NCBI GenBank assembly: GCA_022578965.1
Contig: MU400511.1
Span: forward strand, 372,001 to 436,000
Direction of reading: 5' to 3'
DNA from: Xylaria sp. FL1777
Taxonomy: Eukaryota; Ascomycota; Sordariomycetes; Xylariales; Xylariaceae
Length of the DNA: 64,000 nucleotides
The notes under the pieces were generated by a model. The model was not told the DNA's origin, ran no database searches, and was given only the letters and a program-made list of their open reading frames with translations. The position numbers and the translations under genes are program-made. Shown here one piece after another: positions 34,164 through 46,755 of the stretch (positions are counted from its first letter, which is position 1; every line of letters starts with the position of its first letter).

Positions 34164-37100
34164 TCATCTGTGTGAATGGCCAGATGTGGTTTCCCCTAAC
34201 GGCGCTACGTCATCTAGCAAATTCACATCTGACAAATCTGCTCGTCTGCTTCCCACCGGGTGCCGCTCCGTGGATATCTCGGAAAGCTGACGCACCAACG
34301 GGGTTGGTTCAAATGTCGATGGAGGGTGATAGCCGGCCGGGTACGTAGCACCGTCGTAGTCCGACTCCTTTGTGTGGTTTGTGTTATGTGGTAATGAGAT
34401 GTTCGAGTTAGATCGGGTATATTGACGAGAGGTAGGCGTACTGGATCGGTCGGATAGATTATCGTAGAGGTCCCCATCCCCTCCGAATTCACGAAACTCT
34501 TCGCGGTTGCGGAAATGTTCAAAGTTCATTTGAGACTCATTAACGACTTCAAATGTAGAGTTGCCGGTAATATCGGCTAGACTTGATCGATGTGTAGATA
34601 GCCTCTGCATTCGGTACGTATCGCCGTAATCATTCGTCTCACCAAAATCAGCATCTGATTGTTCGTGAATAAGCTCGTTTAGAATATGATTGGCCTTCTC
34701 GTGGACCAATGGCACCATGAGCTTTTTGTACAAGGCTGGATGACCGAAACGCACTGCAACGCGGTCGTTTTTCGGCTTCGTCGATAAACTCCCGTTCTCT
34801 TCGCGGTGCAAGCCCTTCGAATAGAAATTCAAGTTGTCATCAAACACACGGCGACAGTACCATTTGAAAGCCGCTATGATAACAAGGAGTGGTATCATCA
34901 ATATGACTTGAGTAATCGACTCACGTCGAGCTACAATAAAAATCGTTGTCACTACGTTGGCGAGTAAAGTCGCGAAGAGCAAACGATTGACAAGCACTCG
35001 CCAAAAAGTCCCACCGCTTTCATGTTTTGTCACAAATACATATCTATACCAAGATATGTGAGTAAATAGCAACGTTGAGACAGAGGCACAAACTTACAGC
35101 AGCAGATAACTCTTTGTGAAAGTGTCAAGAGCGAAATAAAATGCAGTGACAGGGAGCACTAAAGGTTGGAATGGTGCGAAGACTAAAGCGATAGTAGTGT
35201 AGAAAAGGAAGTTATTGTAGTAGGCAGCGTAGTCAAATGGTTGCGGAGCTGAGAGCTCTATGCGTTCGCGTGGAGTTGGACTAAACAGCTTGCGTGTAAC
35301 ATATCCTTTAGTCAGCTTGATAAGCTGTGATAGATCAAGTGCAGCTCCGAAATTGCGTTGAAGGAGATAGTTGAGCCAAAATGGTGAGACGTCACAGAAG
35401 GCTGTGAGTAAATTACCAAATGGATCAGAGTTGACGATGGCTGACCAAACATCACCATTTCCCTCGGCATCTTTAACCGCAGCGACGTATTTCCAAGCCG
35501 TGGAGAACAGAGAAAACACAATGAGATTATTAAAGATGAAGAAGGCGTAGAGCTTTTGAGTGACATGCCTTTCTCTGGCAGTCCTTGAATAATCGCCGGC
35601 ATACGCTGATAGTCGACGAAATAATACAGGAAGAACTAGGTAAAACAGCGTTGTGACCAGTGGGGCGAGAATACCCTGGACGGCACCCCAAGCTTTGGGG
35701 TTTCTCTCAAGCTGATCTTGAAAACCAGGCCACACGGACCCGAGATTGCTCAAATTAGCGAGGAAGACAGCAATGAGGGCGTTCGGCACAGTCCAGACCA
35801 CGGTGAGAACAATGACCCAGAAATTGTTCATAACGGCACCCCATCGACGGCGGTGACGATCTAAAGGAAGGTTCTCCCATATCAAGTCGCTCGGTTTCGG
35901 TGCAAGCTTAATGGTTGTGCCTTGTGGATGCTTATTTCTCGCGGCAAATGCGACGTTATGGGCTTCTTCGATGCTTTGATAACTCACAAATCCATATGAG
36001 AGTGGTTTTTGCTGATCAACTGATTTCCGCTTCTCAATGATGTCCGCCTTGAGTCGTTCGATTCGGGATGTTAGATACTCGATGGCATCGACTTTTGTGA
36101 CTTCACTATAACACGGATCTCCTTTTTGAGTTTTGCATTGAGGTCGTTTGGCTGGCAACTTATCAGGATTCTTCAAGTACTTTGCAAGAATTGATTCGAG
36201 TTCTCTGACAGCCTCTTCATGCTCCTCAATTAGCTCTGGAAGACCCTTGACATTGCGGGCGACTATTCCGGAATGATCACCCTCCCTGTCAACTTCATCA
36301 ATCATTTGTGAAACACCCACGTTGGTTCGATACTTTGGAGGGATGTCGGTAATCTACAAAATAATCAGCATGACTCATTGAAGCTTAGAAGCGCGCAAAT
36401 TGTCAGCAAAGCCAGCATCATGGCTGTGAGATATAGTAAAGTGCACCACATTCGCTCATATAGACAAGGCTGAAAATTGCGATCAGTCGTACTTACCATT
36501 AGTGTCCGCGAGTGCAAACTCTCCTGATATTCGGGACTGGTGAAATATCCGCGCCGTAGACGAGTAACAGCGCGATAGTTCCACCAGATGAAAATGCATA
36601 TGATAATGTCAAATACATAGGAGACAATGACGTGTGCCCAACAGGCCGCTCCCCAAACACCGAGAGGAGTGAGGCTAATGAAGAAGTTACTGTGATCAAT
36701 GGCGTTGTTTCGAGTGTTTTCGACAATGTTAAGAGGAATATAGACGCCCAAGCCAATGACGGAGAGAATAACCATAAGGTTGCGAGACATCCTGGTGAAT
36801 CGCAAAAAGAGAGTAGCATCGACCCCGATTTTTTCAGCGAGGACTTGCTCTCGTGTTTTTACCACAGGCGCTACCCAGCTGAATACCCCCTTGTCCACTG
36901 GCGGAGGTGCATGTTTTTCGTCGGCATGCTTCAGACGAGGTGCATATACAGTGCCATTATACGGACGAAGTATGCAGAAAAGCAGAGCAAAAAGCACTAC
37001 AACTCTCCGGGTTAGTAATTTCTCCTTCAAGCTCAATCTACGAATGTTATTGAACGGTGGGAAGCTTCCAGGGAATGGTCTTTGCCTGATGAGGAGCAAT

Positions 37101-37353
37101 TCATCTTCTAAAGTTGCCGAAACGGGAAGAAAATGACTTCGAGAGTTGCTTACGCGCTGCGCCAAAAGAATAGCCGAAAGATGACCAGAACGCCTTTTCA
37201 CTTAACTGTATCCTGGTTAGACATAACTGGAAGAAGTTGGTTTTACAATTGACATACTGCTGTATTAAACGGATTCTGTATAAGGTTGAGGAATTGATTA
37301 GTCTCGTTGTCATCGCGGGTTGCTACACCCATGCCGAATAATGGGTGAGACAT
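34164..37353 (-). CDS. CSC1/OSCA-family hyperosmolality-gated calcium-permeable channel, 929 aa
   Basis: Exons on the minus strand are 37353-37258, 37205-37154, 37002-36497, 36353-35098 and 35043-34164, all in phase. DUF221/RSN1 family membrane channel. The N-terminal part has TM helices (AFWSSFGYSFG, VVLFALLFCILRPYNG, then APRLKHADEKHAPPP and a long helix starting RNLMVILSVIGLGVYI). The cytosolic PHM7 region spans roughly residues 215-385 with GFVSYQSIEEAHNVAF and APKPSDLIWENL. The pore-bearing 7-TM region then runs from NNFWVIVLTVVWTVPNALIA through FDYAAYYNNFLFYTTIALVF to TFWRVLVNRLLFATLLANV. The C-terminal ~200 residues are a charged, Ser-rich cytosolic tail. The family conducts cations on membrane stretch or osmotic stress, at the plasma membrane or vacuole. 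Intron 2 (151 bp) is longer than the others and its acceptor is the least certain junction. Confidence 0.9.
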
Positions 37354-40300
37354 GTTCAAATGCAAATGTCCCGAGCGACCAGGCAATCAAAGGTGAGTCA
37401 AGTTAAGTTGTCTTCCTGATAATCCAGATCTAAGATGCCCAGTCTCAACTTTATAGCGTGTGAGATAGAAGGCACACGAATATGACTAGTTGCAGCGCGA
37501 AAAGGATTTGCAGTATGGGCGATCACCCTTAGTAAATGACGTCAAGTCTCAGTGAAGAGCTCGAAAGGAAAGCGATCAATCGAAAAAACGAGAGTGTGTG
37601 GTGTAGATTGGGCAAGAAAACAAAGACAGAGGGGTCTATAGATTAAACACAAAACGAAAGAAAAAGAGTCTCTGTCCGTAACGATCTGAGGGATGGGCTT
37701 AGCCTCATTACAAGGAAAGGTTGTTAGCATTTTTTTGTAGCATGTCAGGGGCATGTGGATGACGCCGACCTTGGAACCCCGTAGCTGACGACGGGCGCGC
37801 CACGTCTGTGGGCCGCGGCTCTTTCTCTGAGACAGGGCTGGCCCATAAAGTACCTATTTGGTGCTAATGTCGCTTGCGTGAATCGGGGCCAGTGCCAGGT
37901 TCTGGTCAGTGGTCAGGTTGGATAATGCTTGTTCTAGAACCCAGGAACCCAGTAGCGTGCTGAGAGCAATTGATTGGTTCTCAGTGGTCGATATTGAACC
38001 AGTAGATTTATACCTACTAACACGTAGGTACATACGTAAGTCCTCAGAGGTAGCTTTGAGCGCTAAGAGAACACTTATTTTTGTCGCAAAGGTCTATCTA
38101 ATGGTATCTGGCGTGTGAGCGTAGAGACATCAGTAGGTCGCTGCTTAATGATCTAATCAAAATTGACGGGCTAACTCATATAATGTCAACAATGGATTCT
38201 CACATAGCTTGCCTCCATGTAGTTCTGAAGGGTCGGTTACTGACATGTGCTTGTTCATGAGGTAAGCGATATAATCCATCTCTTGAGATTCGTTATCAAA
38301 TACGCTGGATACTCATATTCCCTTCCACTGCGCATGGAACCGTTGCAGCCAAATGGGTTGTCTATGCGCCCTGCGCTCTGTGCCATTTGTGAACATTACT
38401 ATGTTGTCTTCTACTATGCGTAGGTGACTGAGAGATGGACGTTACGAAACGATCCTGCGATAGCTGAAGAAGCCTTCTGAGCGCCTTTAATGATTTTTAA
38501 AGACTTTCTATGGTCTCTCTCGTGGCGCTTCAAATTGTCCCCTTAGCAATGGTGAGGATTTGTTCGCTGCTCAGCCGTGACTTGGGTAATTGCAGCCCTG
38601 GCAGCTCCGCCGGGTGCTCAGTAATACCGCACTTCGAACCATGACCATATATTGGGATCGAAATACTTCGGATACAAGATAGGCTCAGTTGAGAACATCT
38701 ATGTATCGATGCGTAATAATGGGGAAGTTTTCTCGAAGTTCCCATATTAAGTAGTTGCTCCATTAGCTCAGGGGCCGCGCTTCTGAAGTCATCAGCAGTC
38801 ATGTAGGAAAGTGACATCATGTACACATGTAGGCTCCACTGAGCACGTATTACCTACCAGGATTCTCTCTAGTGTATGGAGTAATGTCATAGCTGTTGAA
38901 TAAAACTCCGGCATGTCCTTTTTTGCTAGTGTAGTGACGGAGAAAGATGGCGAGCTGTGATGTGCAAGAATTGATCCACAAAGAGGGCAGTGTAAAAGTC
39001 TTGCTATGCGCGTAGCAAGTTTAGTCCGATAACCGTGCATTCTCGACTGATTGGGTGGATTATGCAGGTATCTAGGCACCTTGTGAGACGGCTATTGATT
39101 GGTCATCTAATTTGGCGGCACAGCCCCAAGCCATACCCAGGCGTTAATAAAACGTCTCGTATTCTAGGGTTTGTCATTATGCAAGGAAAAAAGCTAATGA
39201 GATACTTACTGATACGCAGTAAGATATGGACATAGTATAAAACAGGATGCGGTGATAGTATCCTTGTTACTGCAGCATCTCAAAATATCACCTAGCACCG
39301 TATTTCAATTAGCCATTAAATACACACCATATTAACCGTAAACATAACCTCACGGTGATAACAGCTTGGTCGATGTCCAGCACCGTCCCGTTTCTACTGC
39401 AATACTCAGTTGGTGTTTGCCATGAGTGCGGCCGTAGGTACATTGCACCTTCGAGTGAAGCCATCCCTGCTGCTCAAAACAGTCTATCTTAGTCTTACTG
39501 TCGCCAAAATTTATAGAGGCTTGGTGAACATTGGAGGAGCATTAATGAGGTGCAGACAGATTAGTCGAAGTATAAGTGGTGTCTAACCATATGGTTTCTA
39601 ATGAGTTAGAGTAGACCCTATTGCACGGCTGATCTCGTCTTGTCCTGCATCAACTGTCTAATTCGCGGCAACGTTAGCAATCAACTCCTCGTCTTGGTTC
39701 TGTTAATGGTAACTCATTATAATTCTACCTCCAATAACGACGTAGGTATGTGGCCTCTATATTAATGAGATATAAGCAAAAGATATTTGGGAATATGATT
39801 TATAGGTGTGTTTCCCACAAAGAGAAATTTATTTAGCCAGCCAGAGCGTTCTATCTAAAGCTGCATAGACTTAGTTATGGTTGCCTAGGTAGATTGATAG
39901 ATGCAGTTCATGTCAGCTTCCACATAGCATAGGCAGGTTCAAGACTATGGGATTAAGTTCGGCGCATTCGAGGGGTATTCATAGATCATGACCACGTGTT
40001 ATATGCAGATGAAGTTGTCAAAAAACCTAGCTCAGAACCTACCCAGCCCAATCTCGGTTGATCTACAAATAAGAAGCTTATAAGCTGCTTATCTCTACTT
40101 ATCCCACATGCCGGGTATCACGCTAACCCGACCCGAGAGGCCACCTCCTCCCGTCACACATGCATGTAAGACATGCGCTTGGTCGTATTAATTACGGCAT
40201 GCCAATGTAACTCGGGGGTTGTTTAGGTAGCGACCTACAAAAAACATCGAGTGAAGCACCCGACTTACTTAAGCCGCTATGCATGCATCCAGCTTTGAGA

Positions 40301-40830
40301 CATCCAAGTATAGACGCAGATTTTAAGTTGAAGGAAACTCTATCGTAAGCACCACGTAGAAGCCGCCCCTTTTTGTTCACTGGATACACCAGCTAATAAA
40401 GACTGCCAGGTAACCGGAAATCGGTTCCCCAACTTTCAAGGTTTCGAGTTTGATTGCGATCACATTCCATAAGGGCGACTAAAAATCGACGGAACATGCC
40501 ACCGACGATTCTCACGTCTCTTTGTCCTCAACAGACTGGAATCGGGACGAATGCGCACACGAAGACGCTTGTAATAGGGCTGTGATACCACTCATAGCCA
40601 ACGGTACCTAGTATTGATCTCAGGTACACGATCTCAGGTACACTAGCCCCTAGCCAGTCAGCCCACAAGCCAGCTGTGGCGGTGCCCCCGGCGATCCACC
40701 GCAATCAGAAGCCAAAAAGCAAAAAGCCAGGCAGGACCTGAAATCGCGCCAGACCAAATCTCACACAGATACCCACTGCCGCCAACTTCCCCAGATCCAC
40801 ATCCGCATTCGACACGGCTCACCTCGAAAA
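37354..40830. other. Long gene-poor tract
   Basis: About 3.5 kb without a supported gene. Two neighbouring minus frames at 38,530-39,079 could be joined through a GTAGGT donor near 38,865, but the product resembles nothing known. TAGGTA/TACCTA motifs recur near 38,010-38,035. The last 400 bp before 40,831 is GC-richer and CA-rich, and must hold the F-box gene promoter and leader. Confidence 0.5.
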
Positions 40831-42141
40831 ATGTCCCGCGATGATGGTGCTGGTGGACCTGGTCAGGCTAAGACTTGTACGCCCGTGAAGCGTCGCGGCC
40901 GTGCCGTCAACAACAAGAACAACACCAGCAACACCAGCAGCAGCATGAATAACAGCGTCAACGGCCGCACCAACGGCAGCAGCAACAGTAGTCGTCGCCG
41001 CCGTCTCGCAGACTTGCCCGAGGGTGTGTTGGCGCAGATATTCAGGGTCCTGGCCGACTCCTCGCCGCGCGACCTGTGCAGCGTGTCGCTGGTCAACAAG
41101 CACTGGCACGATGTCGCCGACTCGATTCTCTACCAGGACGTCCGCTTCGAGAAGCCCGAACATCACCTCGTCTTTGGCGAGTCTCTCACACGCCGTGAGC
41201 GCCGCGGGTCGGCCATCCACTACGCCAGCCTCGAGTATCCCACAAGCGAACTGTCGCACCTGAGCCTCAACGGCCACATCGCCAACTCTCACTATGCACC
41301 TTCGCATTTCGACAGCCTCGTGCGCACCATCTCCACCATGTCTAACCTCCAGGAACTCGAGGTCTCCGTTCCCGCCACTCTGCTCCACGGTATCGGCGCC
41401 TTGTTCAACGGACCCTTCGACCTGGCCTGTCTCAAGTCGTGCAGCTTGTTTTACCAGTGCCCGGACAATGCCTATTGGGATCTCCGCGAGAACATCCACA
41501 TCTTTGCCCATCCGACGCTCGAGACCCTCTTCATTCGAAGAGCAAAGCTGGACTACCGAGGGTTTGACTTCATCGAGCGTCCTCACGAGCTTCCCCTGAA
41601 GAAGCTACATCTGATCGAGTGCGATATCAGCGACGATGCTCTCGGAGACGTCCTCGAGTTGCCGAAGGCCCTAGAGGAGTTCGTCATGACGCAGAGTGCG
41701 GAGCCAACCCCGGACCTAGAGGAGAGCTCCGACAACATGGGGGACTACATCGTGGCGTTACGATCCCAATGCGAATCCCTGCAAAGCATCACAATAGACT
41801 TCCCTACCATGGGCAGCAGACGATCGCTGCGCATGAGAGACTTTGTGGCTCTGAGGGTCTTCCGTGTGAACTGGGACTGGCAGCTTTTTGGCAGGAAATC
41901 CAAGAAGCCGCGTCTCGATTCCTTCGGCATACCGCCCCATCTGGAGAAATTAGAGTTTTTCAACGAGCTCGGGACGGATGAGGAGGTCACCGAACTGCTG
42001 GATTACCTCATTCAGACCAGCGATGTCGCGGCTAAAGCGGTCAAAACCACCCTAGCCAAATCCATCAACTCGAAATTAGCACACTGTCGGCCACTACTAT
42101 CCAGAAATCGCCGAGAAAGCTACACCATCACGTTGACATGA
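40831..42141 (+). CDS. F-box protein with degenerate leucine-rich repeats, 436 aa
   Basis: Single exon. Residues 1-55 are basic and Asn/Ser-rich (low complexity, from AAC/AGC codon runs). An F-box follows at about 57-100: LADLPEGVLAQIFRVLADSS, then LCSVSLVNKHWHDVADSILY. The remainder has irregular Leu-rich strands (LSHLSLNGHI, LQELEVSVPATLL, LKKLHLIECDIS, LQSITIDFP), as in fungal F-box proteins that present substrates to the Skp1-Cullin ubiquitin ligase. The target is unknown. GC-rich coding sequence contrasts with AT-rich flanks; the 3' flank has poly-T runs. Confidence 0.88.
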   Translation: MSRDDGAGGPGQAKTCTPVKRRGRAVNNKNNTSNTSSSMNNSVNGRTNGSSNSSRRRRLADLPEGVLAQIFRVLADSSPRDLCSVSLVNKHWHDVADSILYQDVRFEKPEHHLVFGESLTRRERRGSAIHYASLEYPTSELSHLSLNGHIANSHYAPSHFDSLVRTISTMSNLQELEVSVPATLLHGIGALFNGPFDLACLKSCSLFYQCPDNAYWDLRENIHIFAHPTLETLFIRRAKLDYRGFDFIERPHELPLKKLHLIECDISDDALGDVLELPKALEEFVMTQSAEPTPDLEESSDNMGDYIVALRSQCESLQSITIDFPTMGSRRSLRMRDFVALRVFRVNWDWQLFGRKSKKPRLDSFGIPPHLEKLEFFNELGTDEEVTELLDYLIQTSDVAAKAVKTTLAKSINSKLAHCRPLLSRNRRESYTITLT

Positions 42142-43467
42142 GAGGAACCGGCGTTCATTCATTCGTCCTTTCTTTTATTCAATTTTTTTTTTGTTTACGC
42201 TCTTTAGTAGACGCGTTCCGAGCGATTTCTCTTTTTTTGGACCTTCCTTCAGAACTAGACGGCGCAGTTACAGGATAGACGAGAATGTACACACCTGGTA
42301 GAGTGGGATACCTACAGATAGACTATGAGACTATAGAGGTGGAGATCTACACTAGAGAGCGAAACCTACACTACAGGGATAGTTTTTTCTTTCTTCCTCT
42401 TTTTTTTTCATCATAGAAGTCTTTTCGGTAGCATTTCCTGGTAGCTAGACATACCCTTAGTCAATTTGGTTCACGAAAAAAACAAAGGTTTAATCGTTAC
42501 CATATACGCCCACTACTTATCTTATCCCACGCAGTAAATTATGCCGATTTTCTCACCTCCCTCCTCTCCTCATGACGATCTCTAGATTTATTTTTGACCG
42601 CTCTTATCAGTGTTCCCGGCAAGCTACCTAGGTACTTAGTCTAGTACCTAGCACAACGACCCTATACTAAAAAGATGACGGCGTGTGGAGCTTTATTCCC
42701 AAGACTACAGTAGTTGCAGCTAGACCCCGGCAACCAATTAGTTAATTGATTGCAGGGTCTGAATCCATACCACTTTTTTTTCTTCTCCCCTCCCCTCCCC
42801 TCCCATGCCTAAAAAATTCCCGAATACAGACAGGTACTGCCCCTCCTTCGACCTCGAACCGTTGCCACGTAAGGAGGGGTCGGCTGGCGAGCTTGGTGTA
42901 GGTAGGACCAACTTGACGCGTTTTATCGAGGGCCCCCAACTCAGGCACCAGTGAGGAAACAGGAAGATAAAAAAGACGAAAATTTTCTCTGGCCCGCTAC
43001 TGGCCGCCTGCATTTAGGTAAAGTTGTAGAAAACACCAGTCCACTTGCCCCAATCAGGTAGCACAAATAAAACCGATGGGGAATCCAAGCAGTTACTTAA
43101 GTCGGTAAGTTAGTTGCTCTGGATGTTAGGTCGCATCGTCGTTTTCCAACGAGGTGGGACCAAAGCAGCACCCCGCCAATGGAGATTGGGTATCATTCAA
43201 CAGATTTTTTTTTTTTAATTATTTTTTCCCTCTCCCTTGTGCTGAACCCCTCTTATTATTATGAGATAGAAACAAACGTTTGCGTTGTCCAGGTGAAATC
43301 GAGCTTCAGTAGACCAATTTATAAGGAACATTCCCCCGTCTTCGGTTGAGTTTCTTCATATCTTTCACATCCTTCATTTTCTCCTTTCATTCCTCTCTCC
43401 AAATACACCTCTTGTAAATACATAGTAAAAATAAAGAAAGAAACCCCGCTAGTTTTCTTCGCCTACC
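42142..43467. promoter_or_regulatory. 3' flank of F-box gene and pyrimidine-rich promoter of the NAP gene
   Basis: Contains several TACCTA/TAGGTA palindromes (42,625-42,655) and long T and CT tracts (for example 43,201-43,240 and CTTTCATTCCTCTCTCC near 43,383-43,401). CT-rich blocks just upstream of the start are typical of strongly expressed filamentous-fungal genes. No gene is supported here. Confidence 0.5.
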
Positions 43468-44454
43468 ATGTCTTCCTCAGACGCCGAAGTTGTCATTAGT
43501 CCCGAGACCATCAAGGAGCTGCACCTCTTCGAGGCGGCCATTTCAGATGTCGACACGGAGGTGACGGCGAAGCAGTACCTGATGTCGCGCGACATCTTCG
43601 CGGCGCGGCAGAAGACGATCGCCAAGATCCCGAGCTTCTGGGCCGTGACCTTCGACAACGCGGCCACGGAGCTCGAGGCGGCCGTGACGCCCTCGGACCT
43701 CGAGGTCTTCTCCGCCGCCCTGACCTCCGTCGAGGTCACGCGACCCGAGATCCCGGCCTCGGCCAAGCCCTCCGACCTGGGCCTCGACAAGTTCGGCGAG
43801 CCCCGCTCGCTGCAGTTCACCTTCCGCTTCGGCGACAACGAGTGGTTCTCGGACAAGGAGCTGACCAAGACCTTCTACTTCCGCTACGGCAAGGACGGCT
43901 CCGCGGGGCTCGTCTCCGAGCCCATCAAGATCCACTGGAAGAGCCCCGAGAAGGACCTGACGCAGGGCCTGTCGGACGCGGCGCTGGCCTTCTGGGACGC
44001 GCAGCGGGCCGACGCCTCGCAGAAGCTCGACGGCGTGCTCGCCAACGACGCCCGCCACGCGCGCGACGCCGCCGCCAAGAAGATCCCCGAGTACCAGACG
44101 CTGGCGAAGAAGCTCGAGAGCAACGTCGAGGGCGCCCTGAGCTTCTTCAACTTCTTCTCCTACCGCGGCCGCTGGATCAGCGCCGCCGAGCACGTCGAGG
44201 CCAAGGCCGAGCTGCTCGCCAAGCGCAAGGCCGCCCAGGCCGGCCAGGAGATGGACGAGGACGAGGATGAGGACGACGAGGACGACGAGGACTTCACCGA
44301 GGAGGCCGTCGAGACCTTCCCCGCCGGCCACGAGGTCGCCGTCACCATCGCCGAGGATATCTTCCCCAACGCCATCGACTACTTCATGGGCAACACCATC
44401 GACAGCGACATCGAGCTCGATGACGATGACGAGGATGAGGAGATGGAGGGGTAG
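43468..44454 (+). CDS. NAP-family histone chaperone (SET/Vps75-like), 328 aa
   Basis: Single exon, strongly GC-rich with mostly C or G in third positions, suggesting high expression. An N-terminal long helix (residues 10-60) ends with AKIPSFWAVTFDNA, the typical NAP/SET 'IPxFW' motif. The earmuff domain follows with LQFTFRFGDNEWFSDKELTK and TFYFRYG, then SFFNFFSYRG, a classic NAP signature. A run of Asp/Glu lies at about 265-278, and the protein ends with a second acidic tail (IELDDDDEDEEMEG). Family members bind H3-H4 or H2A-H2B and work in nucleosome assembly and, for Vps75, with the acetyltransferase Rtt109. The single-exon layout and length fit SET/Vps75 better than Nap1. Confidence 0.9.
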   Translation: MSSSDAEVVISPETIKELHLFEAAISDVDTEVTAKQYLMSRDIFAARQKTIAKIPSFWAVTFDNAATELEAAVTPSDLEVFSAALTSVEVTRPEIPASAKPSDLGLDKFGEPRSLQFTFRFGDNEWFSDKELTKTFYFRYGKDGSAGLVSEPIKIHWKSPEKDLTQGLSDAALAFWDAQRADASQKLDGVLANDARHARDAAAKKIPEYQTLAKKLESNVEGALSFFNFFSYRGRWISAAEHVEAKAELLAKRKAAQAGQEMDEDEDEDDEDDEDFTEEAVETFPAGHEVAVTIAEDIFPNAIDYFMGNTIDSDIELDDDDEDEEMEG

Positions 44455-45095
44455 GTGCTGGGGGCTTAATGATTTTTGATTTCTTTTGTTTCCCTCTTCA
44501 TGACTCGGTATGGAAAAATTCTGGTTTGCGCGAGGTGCGAGAGGTTTTCTTTATTCCACGCTTAATGACGGAAGGACAGGCTAGTGGCTATGGAGCTGCG
44601 ATGATGATTTAGATAGATACCAGTTCAGCACGCTAGATGTAGAGCGCAGTGGCCTCTCTCGAAGATACACACAATAAATAACCCATTGGATATTTGCCTT
44701 GGCCGGATTCTTTCTGTCTCTGCCATGCGTAGCAGTGTTGTCCTCATATTGAATAGAGTGAGGAAATCCCAAGGGATAACTCCACGGCCGTATACAAGGA
44801 GACACGCTTCCAAGTACACTTCAGTAATTATTGCATGAGGCATAAAATAAACGAAGAAAATGCAATCCGTTAAATTCATTAATAAGAAAATATCTTTTTT
44901 CTGGCTTATTTAAGCTTTTAAAAAAAAACATCACAGGAAAAGAATGAAAGATTAGGACATATGTCTGGAAGTATGACTAAGCCCACTAGCCTCTCGCGGG
45001 GTAGTATGGCTCATGACTCTCCTTGTCGCCAAAACTTCAGGCCCTCCTTACCTAGCAACGTTGGCCCCTCATAGCTTAGATATCGATAGGTGTGC
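44455..45095. other. Intergenic between convergent genes
   Basis: 3' flanks of the NAP gene and of the OB-fold gene. The latter may extend a little way into this interval if a further 3' exon exists. No other gene recognised. Confidence 0.5.
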
Positions 45096-46755
45096 TTACC
45101 ACTCAACACCGAGAATGCAAAGTCTTCCCAGTTCCACTGACCACCCAAATGTCAACGTAGTACGAGAGTACAGCAGTTGTGCTTCCAGGTCTCTGAGCAT
45201 ATTTGCGTTGAAACCTGCAATATCCTCCCACGACTGCTCAATAGCGTTTCCTTGCCTGTTTTCTTCGGGAGTTCTCTCGATCGCCGCTCCAAAGAGGAAC
45301 TGAGTCCAAGCATCATTATTCCATATGAGCTTAGTCCCGCTAATCATTCCACTCTCGTCAAAGAATGAGCCAAGTAAACGAGGGTTCAAAGAAAGTTTTC
45401 GCTTGGAATCACAGTTTCTGCAAATTGCCGTTGCTTTGTTGGCATAAAGGGGTATGCCACAACTGCATATTAGTCAGATGTGGCTGCGTTGTTGGACAGG
45501 AGGAGCTTACCACTCAGTACAATAGGTAGTAGCTTTACGCCAATGATCCATCAGGTTCATCTCAAGAACAACCACATTCAGCTTCCCAGTGAAATTGGTG
45601 GCGGGATGTTGGTTGCGTACTTGGTCTTCGAGTTCAGCAATTGTATACAATGTCCGCTTAGGTCCATACATAGCGAGCTGTAAGTTCCAGGTATCTACAG
45701 GATATGGCGTAATGACACTTTCTTTCTTGGCCATCTCTTGGATCTTATTACGTAGCCATCTGGCTTCTGGATAGTCAGGGTCAAGATCAACCATAGAGCT
45801 GTATCCTATACTAATCTCGGGACGACGATCAGTAGCATCGTTGAGGTTACACCATGGTTGAGAAATGAGTAAGACGGTCTGGTTGGGAACCCATGACTTT
45901 GCGGAGTGAATCTTCTCTTGCCAGAGTTTCAACACGCAGTGTGCGGTATCGTCATATATACCCACTTCGATCAAGCTTAAATTAACTTGCTTTCTCTTTG
46001 AGGTGATATTTCGTCGCGTTCCAACACTTCGTACACAGACTAGAATTTTCCCTGCCCCCATCTCATAACCGCCAGAGAGGAATGATTTCAATGTCATGAG
46101 ACCCGGGAGGCAGTCGTTTTGTGTGATGGTTGCCCCCAGCGGACGGCGCAGGGAATTGTACTCCTCAGAATCTGCTTCGTCCATATGAAATTCTATATGA
46201 GTTGCACCGTTGCGGCCGGGATATATCGTGGTAGCTATAGAGCAGAACGGAATATGGCCGATTTCGGCCTGGTTACCGGCAGATATGGCGGTAGCCCAGA
46301 CAGTAATACGCTGGCCTAGAAGCGGCTGATACTCGGATGAATTACAGTATATCTTTATCTGCAAATGGCATAAGAATAAGTCGGAGGCTGGTATGACAAT
46401 TGTTATCATTGGGATGCTTTGAACTTACTGCCATCGCAGCGGTGCCATCGGATATAACAAGAAAATAGTACCCTCCCGCACTAGTTTGTGTCCCATGGGA
46501 GGTAGAATCAGAAGAGAAGTTGACCAGTCTCCCCTCAATCTTATAGTTATGCATGCCTGTCTGAAGTTCTGCAATGGGGCAGACGTCATACTGCCTTGAA
46601 GGTTGGAAGGGTCGGGAGAGCGGGTTGATGGCTGCTTCTCGTTCAGAGGATGTGAAGCCATCGCCGACTTCGACGGGATTAGAAGGGACTTCAGCTCCTT
46701 CTGAAATTACTTCCCTAGAGTAAAAGGACTGTATGGAAGGAAAAAGAGAGGTCAT
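45096..46755 (-). CDS. OB-fold/zinc-ribbon DNA-binding protein, RPA1/MEIOB-like, 513 aa
   Basis: Exons on the minus strand are 46755-46429, 46358-45511 and 45462-45096, in phase. The architecture recalls RPA70 and its meiotic relative MEIOB. The first OB-type region contains MHNYKIEGRLVNFSSDS and YYFLVISDGTAAMAIKIY; a second runs through SLIEVGIYDDTAHCVLKLWQ with PNQTVLLISQPWCNL. The C-terminal domain carries a zinc ribbon with CTEC and CRNC pairs, as in RPA70 domain C, and ends FGWSVELGRLCILGVEW. These proteins bind single-stranded DNA; MEIOB acts in meiotic recombination. The final TGG TAA also reads as a GTAAGC donor, so one more short exon cannot be excluded. A MEIOB orthologue is inferred, not proven. 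Confidence 0.75.

Noticed and set aside
38530..39079. Two minus-strand frames that might be spliced
   Set aside because: No recognisable domain, and only one weakly plausible junction.
40819..41586. 255-codon open frame antisense to the F-box gene
   Set aside because: Ala/Val/Gly-rich shadow of the sense coding sequence.
43543..44331. 262-codon open frame antisense to the NAP-family gene
   Set aside because: It is a shadow of the strongly GC3-biased coding strand; the translated product is Leu/Val/Gly/Arg-rich with no domain.
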